DNA of 64,000 bases from an uncultured Bacilli bacterium (GCA_905235635.1 CAJOMC010000006.1:24109-88108), one strand, 5' to 3'; positions 49,204 through 59,465 are shown, counted from the first letter of the stretch. Notes: a model not told the origin generated them from the sequence alone. Translations and numbers: made by a program.

Positions 49204-50691
49204 ATGACGGTCACAAAGAAATTAAGACTGGCCTTTACTATAATACTTATCCTTTTCTCAATGATTCTTTTGATACTCGATAATGTATTCTTAGATGATT
49301 TCTACATATTGACAAAAAAGAAAGATCTTTGGGTTATATATGGAAAAGTTTCTATTCTTGTGAAAGAAGAAGGGGCAATAGAGGCAAGTAGTGATAACCA
49401 AATTATTGAATATTCATCAGATAGTGGGGGAATCAGAATTCTCATTTTTGATGTTAATGGTGAATCACTTAATACCTCAAAAGTTATTGATTTGTCTTCT
49501 TTTAAAGTATACAAGAATGATGATAACTATATTGATACCCAATATGAGTATGAAAATAAATTTAAAGAAGAAGGCGAAATAGTTTATTTCGAAGATACCA
49601 CAATTAAAGGAAATAGAACTAATACTAATATTGCAGTAATAGGCAAGATAATAAAGGATAATCAAATTGAAGGATACATCCTAGCTTATACTCCTTTAAT
49701 TGCGCTTGAATCCACAATAAGAATTTTTAACATTTTTATTGTGATAGTAACTATATTTGGACTTAGTTTCTCACTTACCATATCATATGTTTTCTCCTAT
49801 CACTTTGTGAAACCTATAAGAGAGATGGAGAAAGTTACAAGGCAGATTTCTAACCTTGATTTTAGTGATAGTGTATCAGTAGATACATCTGATGAGATAG
49901 GAATGCTATCTCTATCAATAAATAAAATGTCGAAAGAACTAGAAAAAAATATTGAAGAACTTAAAGAAGTTAATACAAAACTCAAAGAGGATATTGAGCT
50001 TAAAGATAGAGTAAATATATTTAAAGAAGAATTTATTTCCAATGTTTCTCATGAACTTAAAACCCCAATATCTATTATTGCGGGTTATAGTGAAGCATTA
50101 AAGCTTGAAGGACTTTCTCAGGATGATATTAACGATTACGCGGATATCATAATTGATGAATCTAAAAGAATGAATAAACTTGTTCGTGATTTAATAAAGT
50201 ATACTCAAATAGAATCAGGATTCCTTGAACTTGATAGTGATGAATTCAGCCTATTTGACTTAGTTGATCCAATACTTAAACCAGAAGAAAGAATTATTAC
50301 TGAAAAGGGAGTAGAACTAGTTACTAATTTTGAAAACGTGCATGTAATAGGTGACTTTGATATGCTTGAAACTGTACTTCAAAATTACCTATCAAACGCA
50401 ATTCACTATGTAACTAATGAAAGAATAATTAGAATTACTGGTGAAAGAAAAGGTGATAAATATAGAATGTCTATCTATAATTCAGGAGATGAAATTCCAC
50501 TTGATAAGATAGATAGAATCTGGGATAGTTTCTATAAAGTAGATAAAGCAAGAGTAAGAAGTTATGGTGGATCGGGGCTTGGCTTATCCATTGTATCTAC
50601 TATTATGAAAGCTTACGGAAACGAATTCGGTGTAATTAATAAAGGTGATGGAGTAGAATTCTTCTTTGATTTAAATATCAAACAAGATTAA
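49204..50691 (+). CDS. Sensor histidine kinase (HAMP, HisKA, HATPase)
   Basis: 'ISNVSHELKTPISIIAGYSEAL', 'YGGSGLGLSIV', two TMs. Confidence 0.95.
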   Translation: MTVTKKLRLAFTIILILFSMILLILDNVFLDDFYILTKKKDLWVIYGKVSILVKEEGAIEASSDNQIIEYSSDSGGIRILIFDVNGESLNTSKVIDLSSFKVYKNDDNYIDTQYEYENKFKEEGEIVYFEDTTIKGNRTNTNIAVIGKIIKDNQIEGYILAYTPLIALESTIRIFNIFIVIVTIFGLSFSLTISYVFSYHFVKPIREMEKVTRQISNLDFSDSVSVDTSDEIGMLSLSINKMSKELEKNIEELKEVNTKLKEDIELKDRVNIFKEEFISNVSHELKTPISIIAGYSEALKLEGLSQDDINDYADIIIDESKRMNKLVRDLIKYTQIESGFLELDSDEFSLFDLVDPILKPEERIITEKGVELVTNFENVHVIGDFDMLETVLQNYLSNAIHYVTNERIIRITGERKGDKYRMSIYNSGDEIPLDKIDRIWDSFYKVDKARVRSYGGSGLGLSIVSTIMKAYGNEFGVINKGDGVEFFFDLNIKQD

Positions 50692-50714
50692 ACTATATTA
50701 GTGAGAGAAATAAT

Positions 50715-52070
50715 ATGAATGATAATTATACAGTTGGTCAAGAAATTAAATTAGAAATAAGAAAGATGGGAATTAATGGTGAAGGTATTGGATACATTAA
50801 TAATATAACCGTCTTTGTTTATGGCGCCATGGAAAAAGAAGTAGTGTATGCATCTATCAAAGAAGTACACGATAATTACCTTGTCACAAGCCTTTTATCT
50901 ATTGAAAAGAAATCGAAACTAAGAGTTGAACCGTTCTGTAAATTCTTTAATCAATGTGGTGCATGTACTATTCAACACATTGATTACACAATGCAACTTA
51001 AAATTAAAAGAAATATACTAATTAACTCACTTAGAAAATATACTAAGAACTTAGATGTAGATAATACCAAAATATATTTAACTGTTCCATCAACCGAAAT
51101 AGCTTATCGTAATAAATCTCAAATGCCTTTTAGAGATACTAATTTTGGTCTATCCTTAGGATTATACGAAGAATCTACTAATAAATTTGTGTTTATTGAT
51201 AATTGCCCTATTGAGAAAGATGAAGTTAATCAAATAAAAAGAGAAGTACTTACTACTTTAATTAAATATAATCAATCAACAAAAAAGAATGGTGGAGTAC
51301 TTAAATATTTGGTAGTAAGATACCTAAATGGTAATGCCCAAGTCACTTTTGTACTTGAAGAATATAAAGACATATTTGTGAAAATAGCCGATGAGATAAT
51401 GGCGAAAAATAGCGATATCCGTACGGTTGCATATACTATCCCAAAAAAGAATAGCGTATCTATATTTGGTGATGAAGTTAATATAATTAAAGGAGTTAAC
51501 TATATTAATGGTTCTATCCTAGGATTAAAAGTAAAACTATCTCCAAAAAGCTTTTATCAGTTAAACGAAGTACAAAGTGAAAAACTATATAAAGAAATAT
51601 ATGATGGAATAGATGAAAATAAAGTAGTATTTGATGGATATTCTGGAATTGGAGTATTAGGTCTTCTTCTTTCAAGGAAGAGTAAACACGTTTATTCAGT
51701 TGATTTTTCAAGCGACTCCATTAAAAACGCAAGAATAAACGCAAGAGAAAATGAGGTAAAAAATATTACATTCTTTAGTGACAAGATAGAAAATAGATTC
51801 CCTCAATTAATTGGTGAAGAAATTAATCCTGATATTATTATTCTTGATCCACCTAGGTCAGGATTATCTGATCAAGTAATCAAAACTATTCTTAAATCAG
51901 GCGCAAATACCGTTTACTACATTTCATGTAATACATCTACTCTCGCGAAAAACTTAAATGAATTACTGGAAAAATATGATGTATCTTATATGAGACCATA
52001 TGATTTCTTTATGGAGACAGCTTTAGTAGAAACAGTCGTTTGCCTATCTTTAAAAGAAAGTTATAGATAA
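50715..52070 (+). CDS. rlmD: 23S rRNA (uracil-C5)-methyltransferase, RlmD/RumA family
   Basis: TRAM-like N-term, 'CKFFNQCGACTIQHIDYTMQLKIKR', 'DPPRSGL', 'YISCNTSTLAKNL'. Confidence 0.9.
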   Translation: MNDNYTVGQEIKLEIRKMGINGEGIGYINNITVFVYGAMEKEVVYASIKEVHDNYLVTSLLSIEKKSKLRVEPFCKFFNQCGACTIQHIDYTMQLKIKRNILINSLRKYTKNLDVDNTKIYLTVPSTEIAYRNKSQMPFRDTNFGLSLGLYEESTNKFVFIDNCPIEKDEVNQIKREVLTTLIKYNQSTKKNGGVLKYLVVRYLNGNAQVTFVLEEYKDIFVKIADEIMAKNSDIRTVAYTIPKKNSVSIFGDEVNIIKGVNYINGSILGLKVKLSPKSFYQLNEVQSEKLYKEIYDGIDENKVVFDGYSGIGVLGLLLSRKSKHVYSVDFSSDSIKNARINARENEVKNITFFSDKIENRFPQLIGEEINPDIIILDPPRSGLSDQVIKTILKSGANTVYYISCNTSTLAKNLNELLEKYDVSYMRPYDFFMETALVETVVCLSLKESYR

Positions 52071-52128
52071 TAATGAATTATCTAACACATTACCCACATG
52101 AGGGAAAAATAGTTATTATAAAATATTT

Positions 52129-52160
52129 ACACCCAATAAATTTAGTGTTTGGGTGTTTTT
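52129..52160 (+). terminator. Rho-independent terminator
   Basis: acacccaa-taaatttagtgt-ttgggtgttttt. Confidence 0.85.
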
Positions 52161-52357
52161 ATAAAAAAATATTGATGCACAATTATTGTTTTTAAAAATT
52201 AGGATTTTTGATATAATTTTCCATTTCAAAAAATAGGGAATCCCGTATATTCTTTACAAAGCGATTACTAATAGTATATAATTAGTGGCTATTTGCGCAA
52301 AAAAAGTTGTATATTAAACTGCTAATGAGAAATATAATAAATATAGGTGAATAGAAT

Positions 52358-52855
52358 ATGAAATATAACGAAATAGGAATAATCGCTAAAGCACATAGCT
52401 TTAGAGGTGATGTAAGAATCAAATCATATACTGATTTCGGTAAAGAACGTTTTAAGGTAGGTTCTATTCTTTATTATTTAGATAAAGACGAATATAAACC
52501 ATTAAAAGTAACTAAAAAGAATGGTTCAAAGGGAAGTGAGATACTTCATTTTGAAGGTTATGATTCTGATACATCTCTTTATCCATTACTTGGGAAGAAG
52601 TTATACGCTGAAAAAGATTATTCGCTATTAAAAGGAAACGATAAGCATTTTCTTTCTGATTATATAGGTATGAACATATCTCAATTTGGTGAAATTAAAG
52701 GCAAAGTTATTTCCATTATTGAACTTCCACAATGTCATCATCTTAATATAAAATGTACGGATAATATAGAAAGATTTGTCCCTATTCTAGATGAATATAT
52801 AAAAGACGTTACTGATGACACAATATATTTAAATGAAATTGAGGATCTTTTATGA
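52358..52855 (+). CDS. rimM: 16S rRNA processing protein RimM
   Basis: 'IGIIAKAHSFRGDVRIKSYTDFGKERFKVGSILY…'; overlaps trmD. Confidence 0.93.
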   Translation: MKYNEIGIIAKAHSFRGDVRIKSYTDFGKERFKVGSILYYLDKDEYKPLKVTKKNGSKGSEILHFEGYDSDTSLYPLLGKKLYAEKDYSLLKGNDKHFLSDYIGMNISQFGEIKGKVISIIELPQCHHLNIKCTDNIERFVPILDEYIKDVTDDTIYLNEIEDLL

Positions 52856-53532
52856 GATTTGATGTATTAACACTTTTTCCTGAAATGATTAAACCAATCC
52901 TAGAAGATTCAATACTCAAAAGAGCTATAGAGAATAATCTTCTTGAAGTAAATCTAATTAATTTTAGGGGTTTTTCTAAACTTAAACATAAAAACGTAGA
53001 CGATACACCTTATGGTGGAGGCGCCGGAATGGTTCTAATGTGTGAGCCTATCTATGATGCCATACATAGTATAGAAGGATACGATAAAGCGCTTAAAATA
53101 TTGCTTACACCACAGGGTATGACATATAATCAAGGTGTCGCAAAAGAATTAAAAGAGTACGACCATATTATTCTAATATGTGGTCACTATGAAGGCTTTG
53201 ATGAAAGAATAAGAAGCTTCGTAGATAAAGAGATATCAGTGGGTGATTTTGTGTTAACAGGTGGTGAAATACCTGCGATGGCTATAATTGATAGCGTATC
53301 AAGATTAATTCCATCGGTGCTTCATAATGGTGAAAGCGCACCAACTGATTCATTTGAAAATGGCTTGCTTGAGTATCCTCAATATACAAAACCATATGAA
53401 TTTATGGGTCTTAAGATACCAGATATTTTATTATCTGGTGATCATAAAAAGATAGATGAGTGGAGAAAAGCAAAATCTCGTGAAAAAACAGCGGAAAGAA
53501 GACCCGATCTCATTAATAAAAATAAAATATAA
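52852..53532 (+). CDS. trmD: tRNA (guanine-N1-)-methyltransferase TrmD
   Basis: 'MRFDVLTLFPEMI', 'DDTPYGGGAGMVLMCEPI', 'CGHYEGFDERI', 'SVGDFVLTGGEIPAM'. Confidence 0.98.
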   Translation: MRFDVLTLFPEMIKPILEDSILKRAIENNLLEVNLINFRGFSKLKHKNVDDTPYGGGAGMVLMCEPIYDAIHSIEGYDKALKILLTPQGMTYNQGVAKELKEYDHIILICGHYEGFDERIRSFVDKEISVGDFVLTGGEIPAMAIIDSVSRLIPSVLHNGESAPTDSFENGLLEYPQYTKPYEFMGLKIPDILLSGDHKKIDEWRKAKSREKTAERRPDLINKNKI

Positions 53533-53537
53533 GTAAT

Positions 53538-53558
53538 ATAATAATAATAATAATAATA
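53538..53558 (+). repeat. (ATA)7 trinucleotide microsatellite
   Basis: Seven consecutive ATA units 25 nt upstream of the 53583 start. Confidence 0.95.
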
Positions 53559-53582
53559 GATTTAAAGCGGTATACAGGTAAT

Positions 53583-54122
53583 ATGCAACATATTTATATT
53601 ATTCAAGATAAAACAAATAGTGATTTTATTTATTATCTAAAATCAAATGATTATGTGAAGAATTTTAAAGAGAAAGAAACATATATTTCTCTATCTTTTG
53701 ATGATGAATTATTACCTGATTTTATTGATTTGTTGAATTCTCTTTCTAATGACCTATTTTTGCCATATAAGGCGATTTCCTCACCATTTGAAATCCCAGA
53801 TAATATACTTCAAATACTAATTGAATACTTAAAAAACTTACCTCAAAATACATATACAATAGGCGAAATATTAATTAATCAAATTAAGAAGAATTTATCT
53901 ATTGATTCATATATAAAAAACTATTTTTTAAGTAGCATTAATCAAGAAATGGTTGAATCTGCGTTGACTTATATTGAGACATCATCCATATATGAGACAT
54001 CGAAGAAACTATATATTCATAGAAATACATTAAATTATAGATTTGATACCATTTATAAGAAAACAGGACTTAATATTAGAAATATGATAGATGCCTTTGT
54101 TTTCTTTATCTTATTCTCGTAA
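53583..54122 (+). CDS. PucR/CdaR-type HTH regulator
   Basis: C-term 'ALTYIETSSIYETSKKLYIHRNTLNYRFDTIYKKTGLNIRN'. Confidence 0.75.
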   Translation: MQHIYIIQDKTNSDFIYYLKSNDYVKNFKEKETYISLSFDDELLPDFIDLLNSLSNDLFLPYKAISSPFEIPDNILQILIEYLKNLPQNTYTIGEILINQIKKNLSIDSYIKNYFLSSINQEMVESALTYIETSSIYETSKKLYIHRNTLNYRFDTIYKKTGLNIRNMIDAFVFFILFS

Positions 54123-54203
54123 TTTGTGCAAATAAACAATATATTTATTTATAAATAAGGACTATAATGTAGCCATAAAAGTCAAAAATATAGGAGAAAA
54201 ATT

Positions 54204-55355
54204 ATGGCAACTTTATCTTTTAGAGGTCTTGATAAGGTATACGAAAATGGCGTACAAGCTGTTTTCGGTTTTACACTTGAAATCACAGACAAAGAATTTA
54301 TTGTATTCGTAGGCCCATCAGGATGTGGTAAATCAACTACACTTAGAATGGTTGCGGGTCTTGAAGAAATTTCTGCGGGTGAACTCTACATTGACGACAT
54401 TTTAGTTAATGATGTTCCACCAAAAGACAGAAATATTGCGATGGTATTCCAATCATACGCTCTATACCCACATATGACAGTATATGATAATATGGCATTT
54501 GGATTAAAGCTAAGAAAAGTACCAAAGGAAGAAATTGACCGTAAGGTTAAACATGCAGCAGACGTATTAGGTTTAACACCATATCTCGATAGAAAACCTA
54601 GAAATCTATCTGGTGGACAACGTCAAAGAGTTGCGCTTGGCCGTGCAATAGTAAGAGACGCTAAAGTATTCTTAATGGATGAACCTTTATCTAACCTAGA
54701 TGCTAAGTTAAGAGTACAAATGAGAGCTGAATTAATTAAATTACATAAACAACTTGGAACTACTACTATCTATGTAACACATGACCAAATTGAAGCTATG
54801 ACTATGGCATCAAGAATCGTAGTTATGAGAGATGGTTATATCCAACAAGTTGGATCACCAAAAGAAATTTATGACTTCCCAAGAAACGTATTCGTAGGTG
54901 GATTTATTGGTACTCCTCCAATGAACTTCGTTGATGGTGTTGTTACAAAAGATGGTGTATTTGAATCTGCAGGCGTTAAACTTGCCCTCACACCAGAACA
55001 AGTTTCACTATTAAAGAAGAAAGGCTATCTTGGCGAAAAAGTTAAACTTGGTATCCGTCCTGAATTCATTTCAGATCTTGATGAAGATATCAAGAAGAAC
55101 CCTAAATCATCTCCAGAAGTAGTAGTAGAAGTATCTGAACTTCTAGGTTCTGAATCTAACCTCCACTTCACTCTTGGTGAAACTTCATGCGTAGCTAAGA
55201 TTGAGGCAAGAGACGACCTCGCTATGGGCGATAAGTTAGTACTCGCAATCGAAATGGAAAGAGCACATTTCTTCGATGTAGATACTGAACTTAGAATCTG
55301 TGAAGGCGTTGACTCTAAACCAAAAGCTCAAGAGGAACAAAAAGAAGAAGAATAA
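54204..55355 (+). CDS. Sugar ABC transporter ATP-binding protein (MsmX/UgpC family)
   Basis: Walker A 'GPSGCGKSTTLR', 'LSGGQRQRVALGRAIVRDAKVFLMDEPLSNLDAKLR', C-terminal TOBE domain. Confidence 0.97.
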   Translation: MATLSFRGLDKVYENGVQAVFGFTLEITDKEFIVFVGPSGCGKSTTLRMVAGLEEISAGELYIDDILVNDVPPKDRNIAMVFQSYALYPHMTVYDNMAFGLKLRKVPKEEIDRKVKHAADVLGLTPYLDRKPRNLSGGQRQRVALGRAIVRDAKVFLMDEPLSNLDAKLRVQMRAELIKLHKQLGTTTIYVTHDQIEAMTMASRIVVMRDGYIQQVGSPKEIYDFPRNVFVGGFIGTPPMNFVDGVVTKDGVFESAGVKLALTPEQVSLLKKKGYLGEKVKLGIRPEFISDLDEDIKKNPKSSPEVVVEVSELLGSESNLHFTLGETSCVAKIEARDDLAMGDKLVLAIEMERAHFFDVDTELRICEGVDSKPKAQEEQKEEE

Positions 55356-55358
55356 AAA

Positions 55359-55745
55359 TTGATGATAAAGTGGATTAAGGTAGAAAAATATAACCTATTT
55401 GTTGATGGTGAAAAACTAAATACAACCATCGGAAGATTCCTAAATAATCTTTCAAGGACAAATAGTGTAGATATCCCTTCCTTGAGAAAAGCCACTTCAG
55501 ATCTTCTTAATATTAAAAGATCTATCCCAATTTTTATAAATTCTGATCTATTACTTGTAAAAGTTAGACTAAATAAAGAGGAAACAATTTATTTTAATTA
55601 TGTAGCCATTAAAGACTACTTAATTAAAGAGAAAATGATTTTCCTCTTTTTTAATGATGGAACTAAAGAAAAATTATTGATTAGTAAACAAAGAAGCAAA
55701 AATTTAATATTTAATGCTGCTAAAGTATATGATTATTGGGCGTAA
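55359..55745 (+). CDS. Small protein with possible ComK-family similarity
   Basis: 'RKATSDLLNIKRSIPIFINSDLLLVKVRL…TIYFNYVAIKDYLIKEKMIFLFFNDGTKEKLLISKQRSKNLIFNAAKV' resembles the ComK layout (basic/'G.RK', 'PI.I', FP/W block, 'F.NG'). Confidence 0.5.
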   Translation: MMIKWIKVEKYNLFVDGEKLNTTIGRFLNNLSRTNSVDIPSLRKATSDLLNIKRSIPIFINSDLLLVKVRLNKEETIYFNYVAIKDYLIKEKMIFLFFNDGTKEKLLISKQRSKNLIFNAAKVYDYWA

Positions 55746-55818
55746 AATCAAAAAAAGAATTATAATATTAGTAATATACAAAATATTATAATTAATGATA
55801 TTCAAAGAAGGAGTTTAT

Positions 55819-57012
55819 ATGAGTAAATTATTAATTACCGATTTAGACCTTAAGGGAAAGAAAGTCTTAGTAAGAGTAGACTTCAACGTTCCTATGAAAG
55901 ATGGGGTCATTACGAACGATAACCGTATTGTTCAAGCTTTACCAACAATCAAATATGTATTAAATAATGGTGGTAAAGCAATTCTATTTAGTCACCTTGG
56001 AAGAGTAAAGACCGAAGAAGACAAGGCAAAGGCATCACTCGCCCCTGTCGCAAAAAGATTAGAAGAATTACTTGGTCAAAAAGTAGAATTCGTTCCAATG
56101 ACTAGAGGCAAAGAACTAGAGGATAAGATTAATGCTTTAAAGGAAGGCGAAGTGTTAATGTTTGAAAACACTCGTTTTGAAGATATTAATGGTAAGAAAG
56201 AATCAGGAAATGATCCTGAACTTGGCGCATACTGGGCATCACTTGGCGATGTATTTGTAAATGATGCTTTCGGAACTGCCCATAGAGCTCACGCATCTAA
56301 CGTTGGTATTTCATCACATATTAAAGAAGCTGCGGCCGGATTCTTAATGGAAAAAGAATTAAGATTCATAGGCGATGCAGTTGATAATCCTGTACATCCT
56401 TTTGTGGCTATCTTAGGTGGCGCAAAGGTTTCTGATAAGATAGGCGTTATTGATAACCTATTAAGGAAGGCAGATAAAGTTATTATCGGTGGTGGTATGG
56501 CTTTCACATTCTATAAAGCTAAAGGATATGAAATTGGTACATCACTATGCGAAGAAGATAAAGTTGATCTCGCAAGAGAGTTACTTGAAAAAGCAAAAGA
56601 TAAATTAGTACTCCCAGTAGATAATGTAGTTGCGGATAAATTTGATAATGAAGCATTCCATAAAGTTGTTAATTCAAATGAAATCCCAAGCGATATGATG
56701 GGTGTTGACTGCGGCCCTAAGACTCTTGAATTATTTAAGGAAATCTTAAAAGGCGCAAAAACAGTTGTATGGAATGGCCCAGTTGGTGTATTTGAAATGC
56801 CTAATTTCGCAAAAGGTACTAAAGCACTCTGTGAAATGCTTGCGAATCTTGAAGGTGCCACAACTATCGTAGGTGGTGGTGATAGCGCAAGTGCCGCAAT
56901 CAACATGGGATTTGAATCTAAATTTACTCATATCTCTACTGGTGGTGGTGCATCAATGGAATATTTAGAAGGTAAAGTATTACCTGGAGTAGCCGCAATA
57001 AACGATAAATAA
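55819..57012 (+). CDS. pgk: Phosphoglycerate kinase
   Basis: '[17 protein letters not shown]', 'LFSHLGR', '[14 protein letters not shown]', 'GGGDSASA'. Confidence 0.99.
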   Translation: MSKLLITDLDLKGKKVLVRVDFNVPMKDGVITNDNRIVQALPTIKYVLNNGGKAILFSHLGRVKTEEDKAKASLAPVAKRLEELLGQKVEFVPMTRGKELEDKINALKEGEVLMFENTRFEDINGKKESGNDPELGAYWASLGDVFVNDAFGTAHRAHASNVGISSHIKEAAAGFLMEKELRFIGDAVDNPVHPFVAILGGAKVSDKIGVIDNLLRKADKVIIGGGMAFTFYKAKGYEIGTSLCEEDKVDLARELLEKAKDKLVLPVDNVVADKFDNEAFHKVVNSNEIPSDMMGVDCGPKTLELFKEILKGAKTVVWNGPVGVFEMPNFAKGTKALCEMLANLEGATTIVGGGDSASAAINMGFESKFTHISTGGGASMEYLEGKVLPGVAAINDK

Positions 57013-57013
57013 G

Positions 57014-57571
57014 ATGGCATCAGAACTTGACAATATTGGGGAGAGACTTAGAAGTTTAAGACTGGAAAATGAGTTAACTCAAGAAGAACTCGCAAATAGG
57101 TGTGAATTATCTAAAGGTTTTATTTCACAACTTGAAAATAACCTTACATCTCCATCTATTTCAACATTAAAAGATATTCTTGAAGTGCTTGGTTCTTCTT
57201 TATCTGAGTTCTTTAATAACCCTTATCTTCAAGAACCTGTCACCTATTCAAGAAATGATTTTTTCGAAAAAGAAGATGATGAATTAAAACATAAGATTGA
57301 GTGGCTTGTTCCATCATCATTAAAATATGAGATGGAACCTATCCTAATCACAATTCTTCCTGGCGGTAAGAGTGAAGAAGATGAACCACACCAAGGAGAA
57401 GAATTTGGTTTTGTCCTTGAGGGTGAAATTATCCTTAAATTAAATAATAAGCATTATAGACTTAAAAGAGGTGAAACCTTCTACTACCAGGCCAATAAGA
57501 CCCACCAACTTATAAATTCATCAAACAAAATTGCTAAAATAATATGGGTGTCAACTCCACCTATGTTTTAA
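57014..57571 (+). CDS. XRE-family regulator with C-terminal cupin
   Basis: 'IGERLRSLRLENELTQEELANRCELSKGFISQLENNLTSPSISTLKDI'; cupin 'PHQGEEFGFVLEGEIILKLNNKHYRLKRGETFYY'. Confidence 0.95.
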   Translation: MASELDNIGERLRSLRLENELTQEELANRCELSKGFISQLENNLTSPSISTLKDILEVLGSSLSEFFNNPYLQEPVTYSRNDFFEKEDDELKHKIEWLVPSSLKYEMEPILITILPGGKSEEDEPHQGEEFGFVLEGEIILKLNNKHYRLKRGETFYYQANKTHQLINSSNKIAKIIWVSTPPMF

Positions 57572-57580
57572 GGAGATTAT

Positions 57581-58342
57581 ATGAAAAGAAAATATATTAT
57601 CGCAGGAAACTGGAAAATGTTTAAGACAAGAAGTGAAGCTATTTACTTCCTTCTTCAGGTACAAGACAAACTACCATCTTCAGAATTAGTTGATAGTGTT
57701 GTATGTGCACAAGCACCTCTTTTAAGAGATTTGGTTAAAAGACAAGGTGATAATCTAAAAATAGGAGCTCAAAATGTTCACTTCGCAGACAGCGGCGCAT
57801 ATACCGGTGAAGTTAGTGCCGTTTTACTCGCAGAACTCGGAGTATCATATGTAGTTATTGGTCACTCTGAAAGACGTGCTATGTTTAATGAAACTGATGA
57901 ATCAGTAAACAAAAAGATCAAGCAATCTCTTGCCTATTCTTTAAAACCAATCGTATGTGTTGGTGAATCACTTGAAATAAGAGAAGCAGGGAACACAAAT
58001 GAATTTGTATCTAATCAAGTTGAAAAAGCAATTGAAGGCCTATCTAAAGAAGAAGTAAAGGATTTAGTATTCGCATATGAACCAATCTGGGCTATAGGTA
58101 CAGGTAAAACCGCAACTCCAGCGATGGCTGAAGATACATGCAAAGTTATAAGAGAAAAGATTGGATCTTTATATGATGAAGAAACTAAAGAAGCAGTAAG
58201 AATTCAATATGGTGGAAGTGTTAAACCAGACAATATTGACGATCTTCTCTCTATGGAAGATATTGATGGCGCATTAATTGGTGGTGCATCACTCAACCCA
58301 GACAACTTCCTTTATATGGTTAACGCTGCATTAAGACACTAG
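57581..58342 (+). CDS. tpiA: Triosephosphate isomerase
   Basis: 'IIAGNWKMFK', 'YVVIGHSERR', 'AYEPIWAIGTGKTA', 'GALIGGASL'. Confidence 0.99.
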   Translation: MKRKYIIAGNWKMFKTRSEAIYFLLQVQDKLPSSELVDSVVCAQAPLLRDLVKRQGDNLKIGAQNVHFADSGAYTGEVSAVLLAELGVSYVVIGHSERRAMFNETDESVNKKIKQSLAYSLKPIVCVGESLEIREAGNTNEFVSNQVEKAIEGLSKEEVKDLVFAYEPIWAIGTGKTATPAMAEDTCKVIREKIGSLYDEETKEAVRIQYGGSVKPDNIDDLLSMEDIDGALIGGASLNPDNFLYMVNAALRH

Positions 58343-58344
58343 AG

Positions 58345-58851
58345 ATGGATTTTGATAAAGTAATTTCATCACGTACTAGCGTGAGAGAATATAGCGACAA
58401 AGAAATCTCAAAAGAACTATTAATTAAAATAGTTAAAAATGGCATGAAAGCTCCATCTGCGGTAAATAAGCGCCCTTGGGTATTTAATATCTACAATAAT
58501 AAAAATGATATTGATAAGATTAGATCTCTTATGCCTCACGGTAAATATGAGGCAAAAAGTATAATCCTTGCCCTCGCTGATTCCACAAAATTTCTCGAAA
58601 ACAATAAAGATTTCTATATTGAAGATATGTCCGCGGCTATTGAAAATATTCTTCTTTCTGCGACAAATGAAGGAATTGGTACTGTGTGGGTTGGAGTATA
58701 TCCCGCAATAGATAGAGTTGATTCTTTAAGAGAAAACTTAAACATTCCTTCTCATCTAATTCCTTTTGGTTTGGTTTATCTTGGATATCCAAAAGATACA
58801 CCTACTCCAAAAAATTTTGATGAATCGGACAAAATCAATTATTTCGACTAA
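58345..58851 (+). CDS. Nitroreductase-family protein
   Basis: '[18 protein letters not shown]', '[15 protein letters not shown]', '[11 protein letters not shown]'. Confidence 0.92.
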   Translation: MDFDKVISSRTSVREYSDKEISKELLIKIVKNGMKAPSAVNKRPWVFNIYNNKNDIDKIRSLMPHGKYEAKSIILALADSTKFLENNKDFYIEDMSAAIENILLSATNEGIGTVWVGVYPAIDRVDSLRENLNIPSHLIPFGLVYLGYPKDTPTPKNFDESDKINYFD

Positions 58852-58873
58852 TATCTCTATATATGGAGTGAAT

Positions 58874-59380
58874 ATGAAAAAAATATTAAAAGAATTTAAA
58901 CAATTTGTCTCAAGAGGAAGCGTTATTGACCTTGCGGTTGGTATGATAATTGGTTCAGCCTTTACCGCTATAGTTACATCTATTGTGAAATACATCTTCA
59001 CACCTCTAATTAATCTAATTCCTATTGGTAAAAAAGGTACTGGCCTTGTGACTGTGCTTCGCCCAGCGGTATTAGATGAAAGCGGAAAAGTATTAACCGA
59101 AGCACTAGTATTAAACTGGGGAGAAGTAATTGGAGCCGTAATCACATTCTTTGTAACCGCAGTAATTCTATTTATTATTGTAAAGGCAATGAATGCCGCA
59201 AGAGCCGCAGCAGAAAAAGCTAAAGCAGACCTTGAGGCAAAACTCTTAAAGGATAAAAAGAAGGATGAAGAGAAAAAAGCTCAAGAGGAAGTAAAAGAAG
59301 AACCTAAAGAACCTGAAGTTACTGAGCTTGACCTTTTAAAAGAAATCCTCGAAGTCTTAAAACAAGAGAAAACTGAATAA
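58874..59380 (+). CDS. mscL: Large-conductance mechanosensitive channel
   Basis: '[41 protein letters not shown]'; start moved from 58766. Confidence 0.95.
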   Translation: MKKILKEFKQFVSRGSVIDLAVGMIIGSAFTAIVTSIVKYIFTPLINLIPIGKKGTGLVTVLRPAVLDESGKVLTEALVLNWGEVIGAVITFFVTAVILFIIVKAMNAARAAAEKAKADLEAKLLKDKKKDEEKKAQEEVKEEPKEPEVTELDLLKEILEVLKQEKTE

Positions 59381-59413
59381 ACATATGGGATGGCCTTCCA
59401 TCCCATATGTTTT
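59381..59413 (+). terminator. Rho-independent terminator
   Basis: ACATATGGGATGG-cctt-CCATCCCATATGTTTT. Confidence 0.9.
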
Positions 59414-59465
59414 AATAATATGTTAAAATTAAGTAAACATTCTAACTTAAAAAGGTGAATTATTT

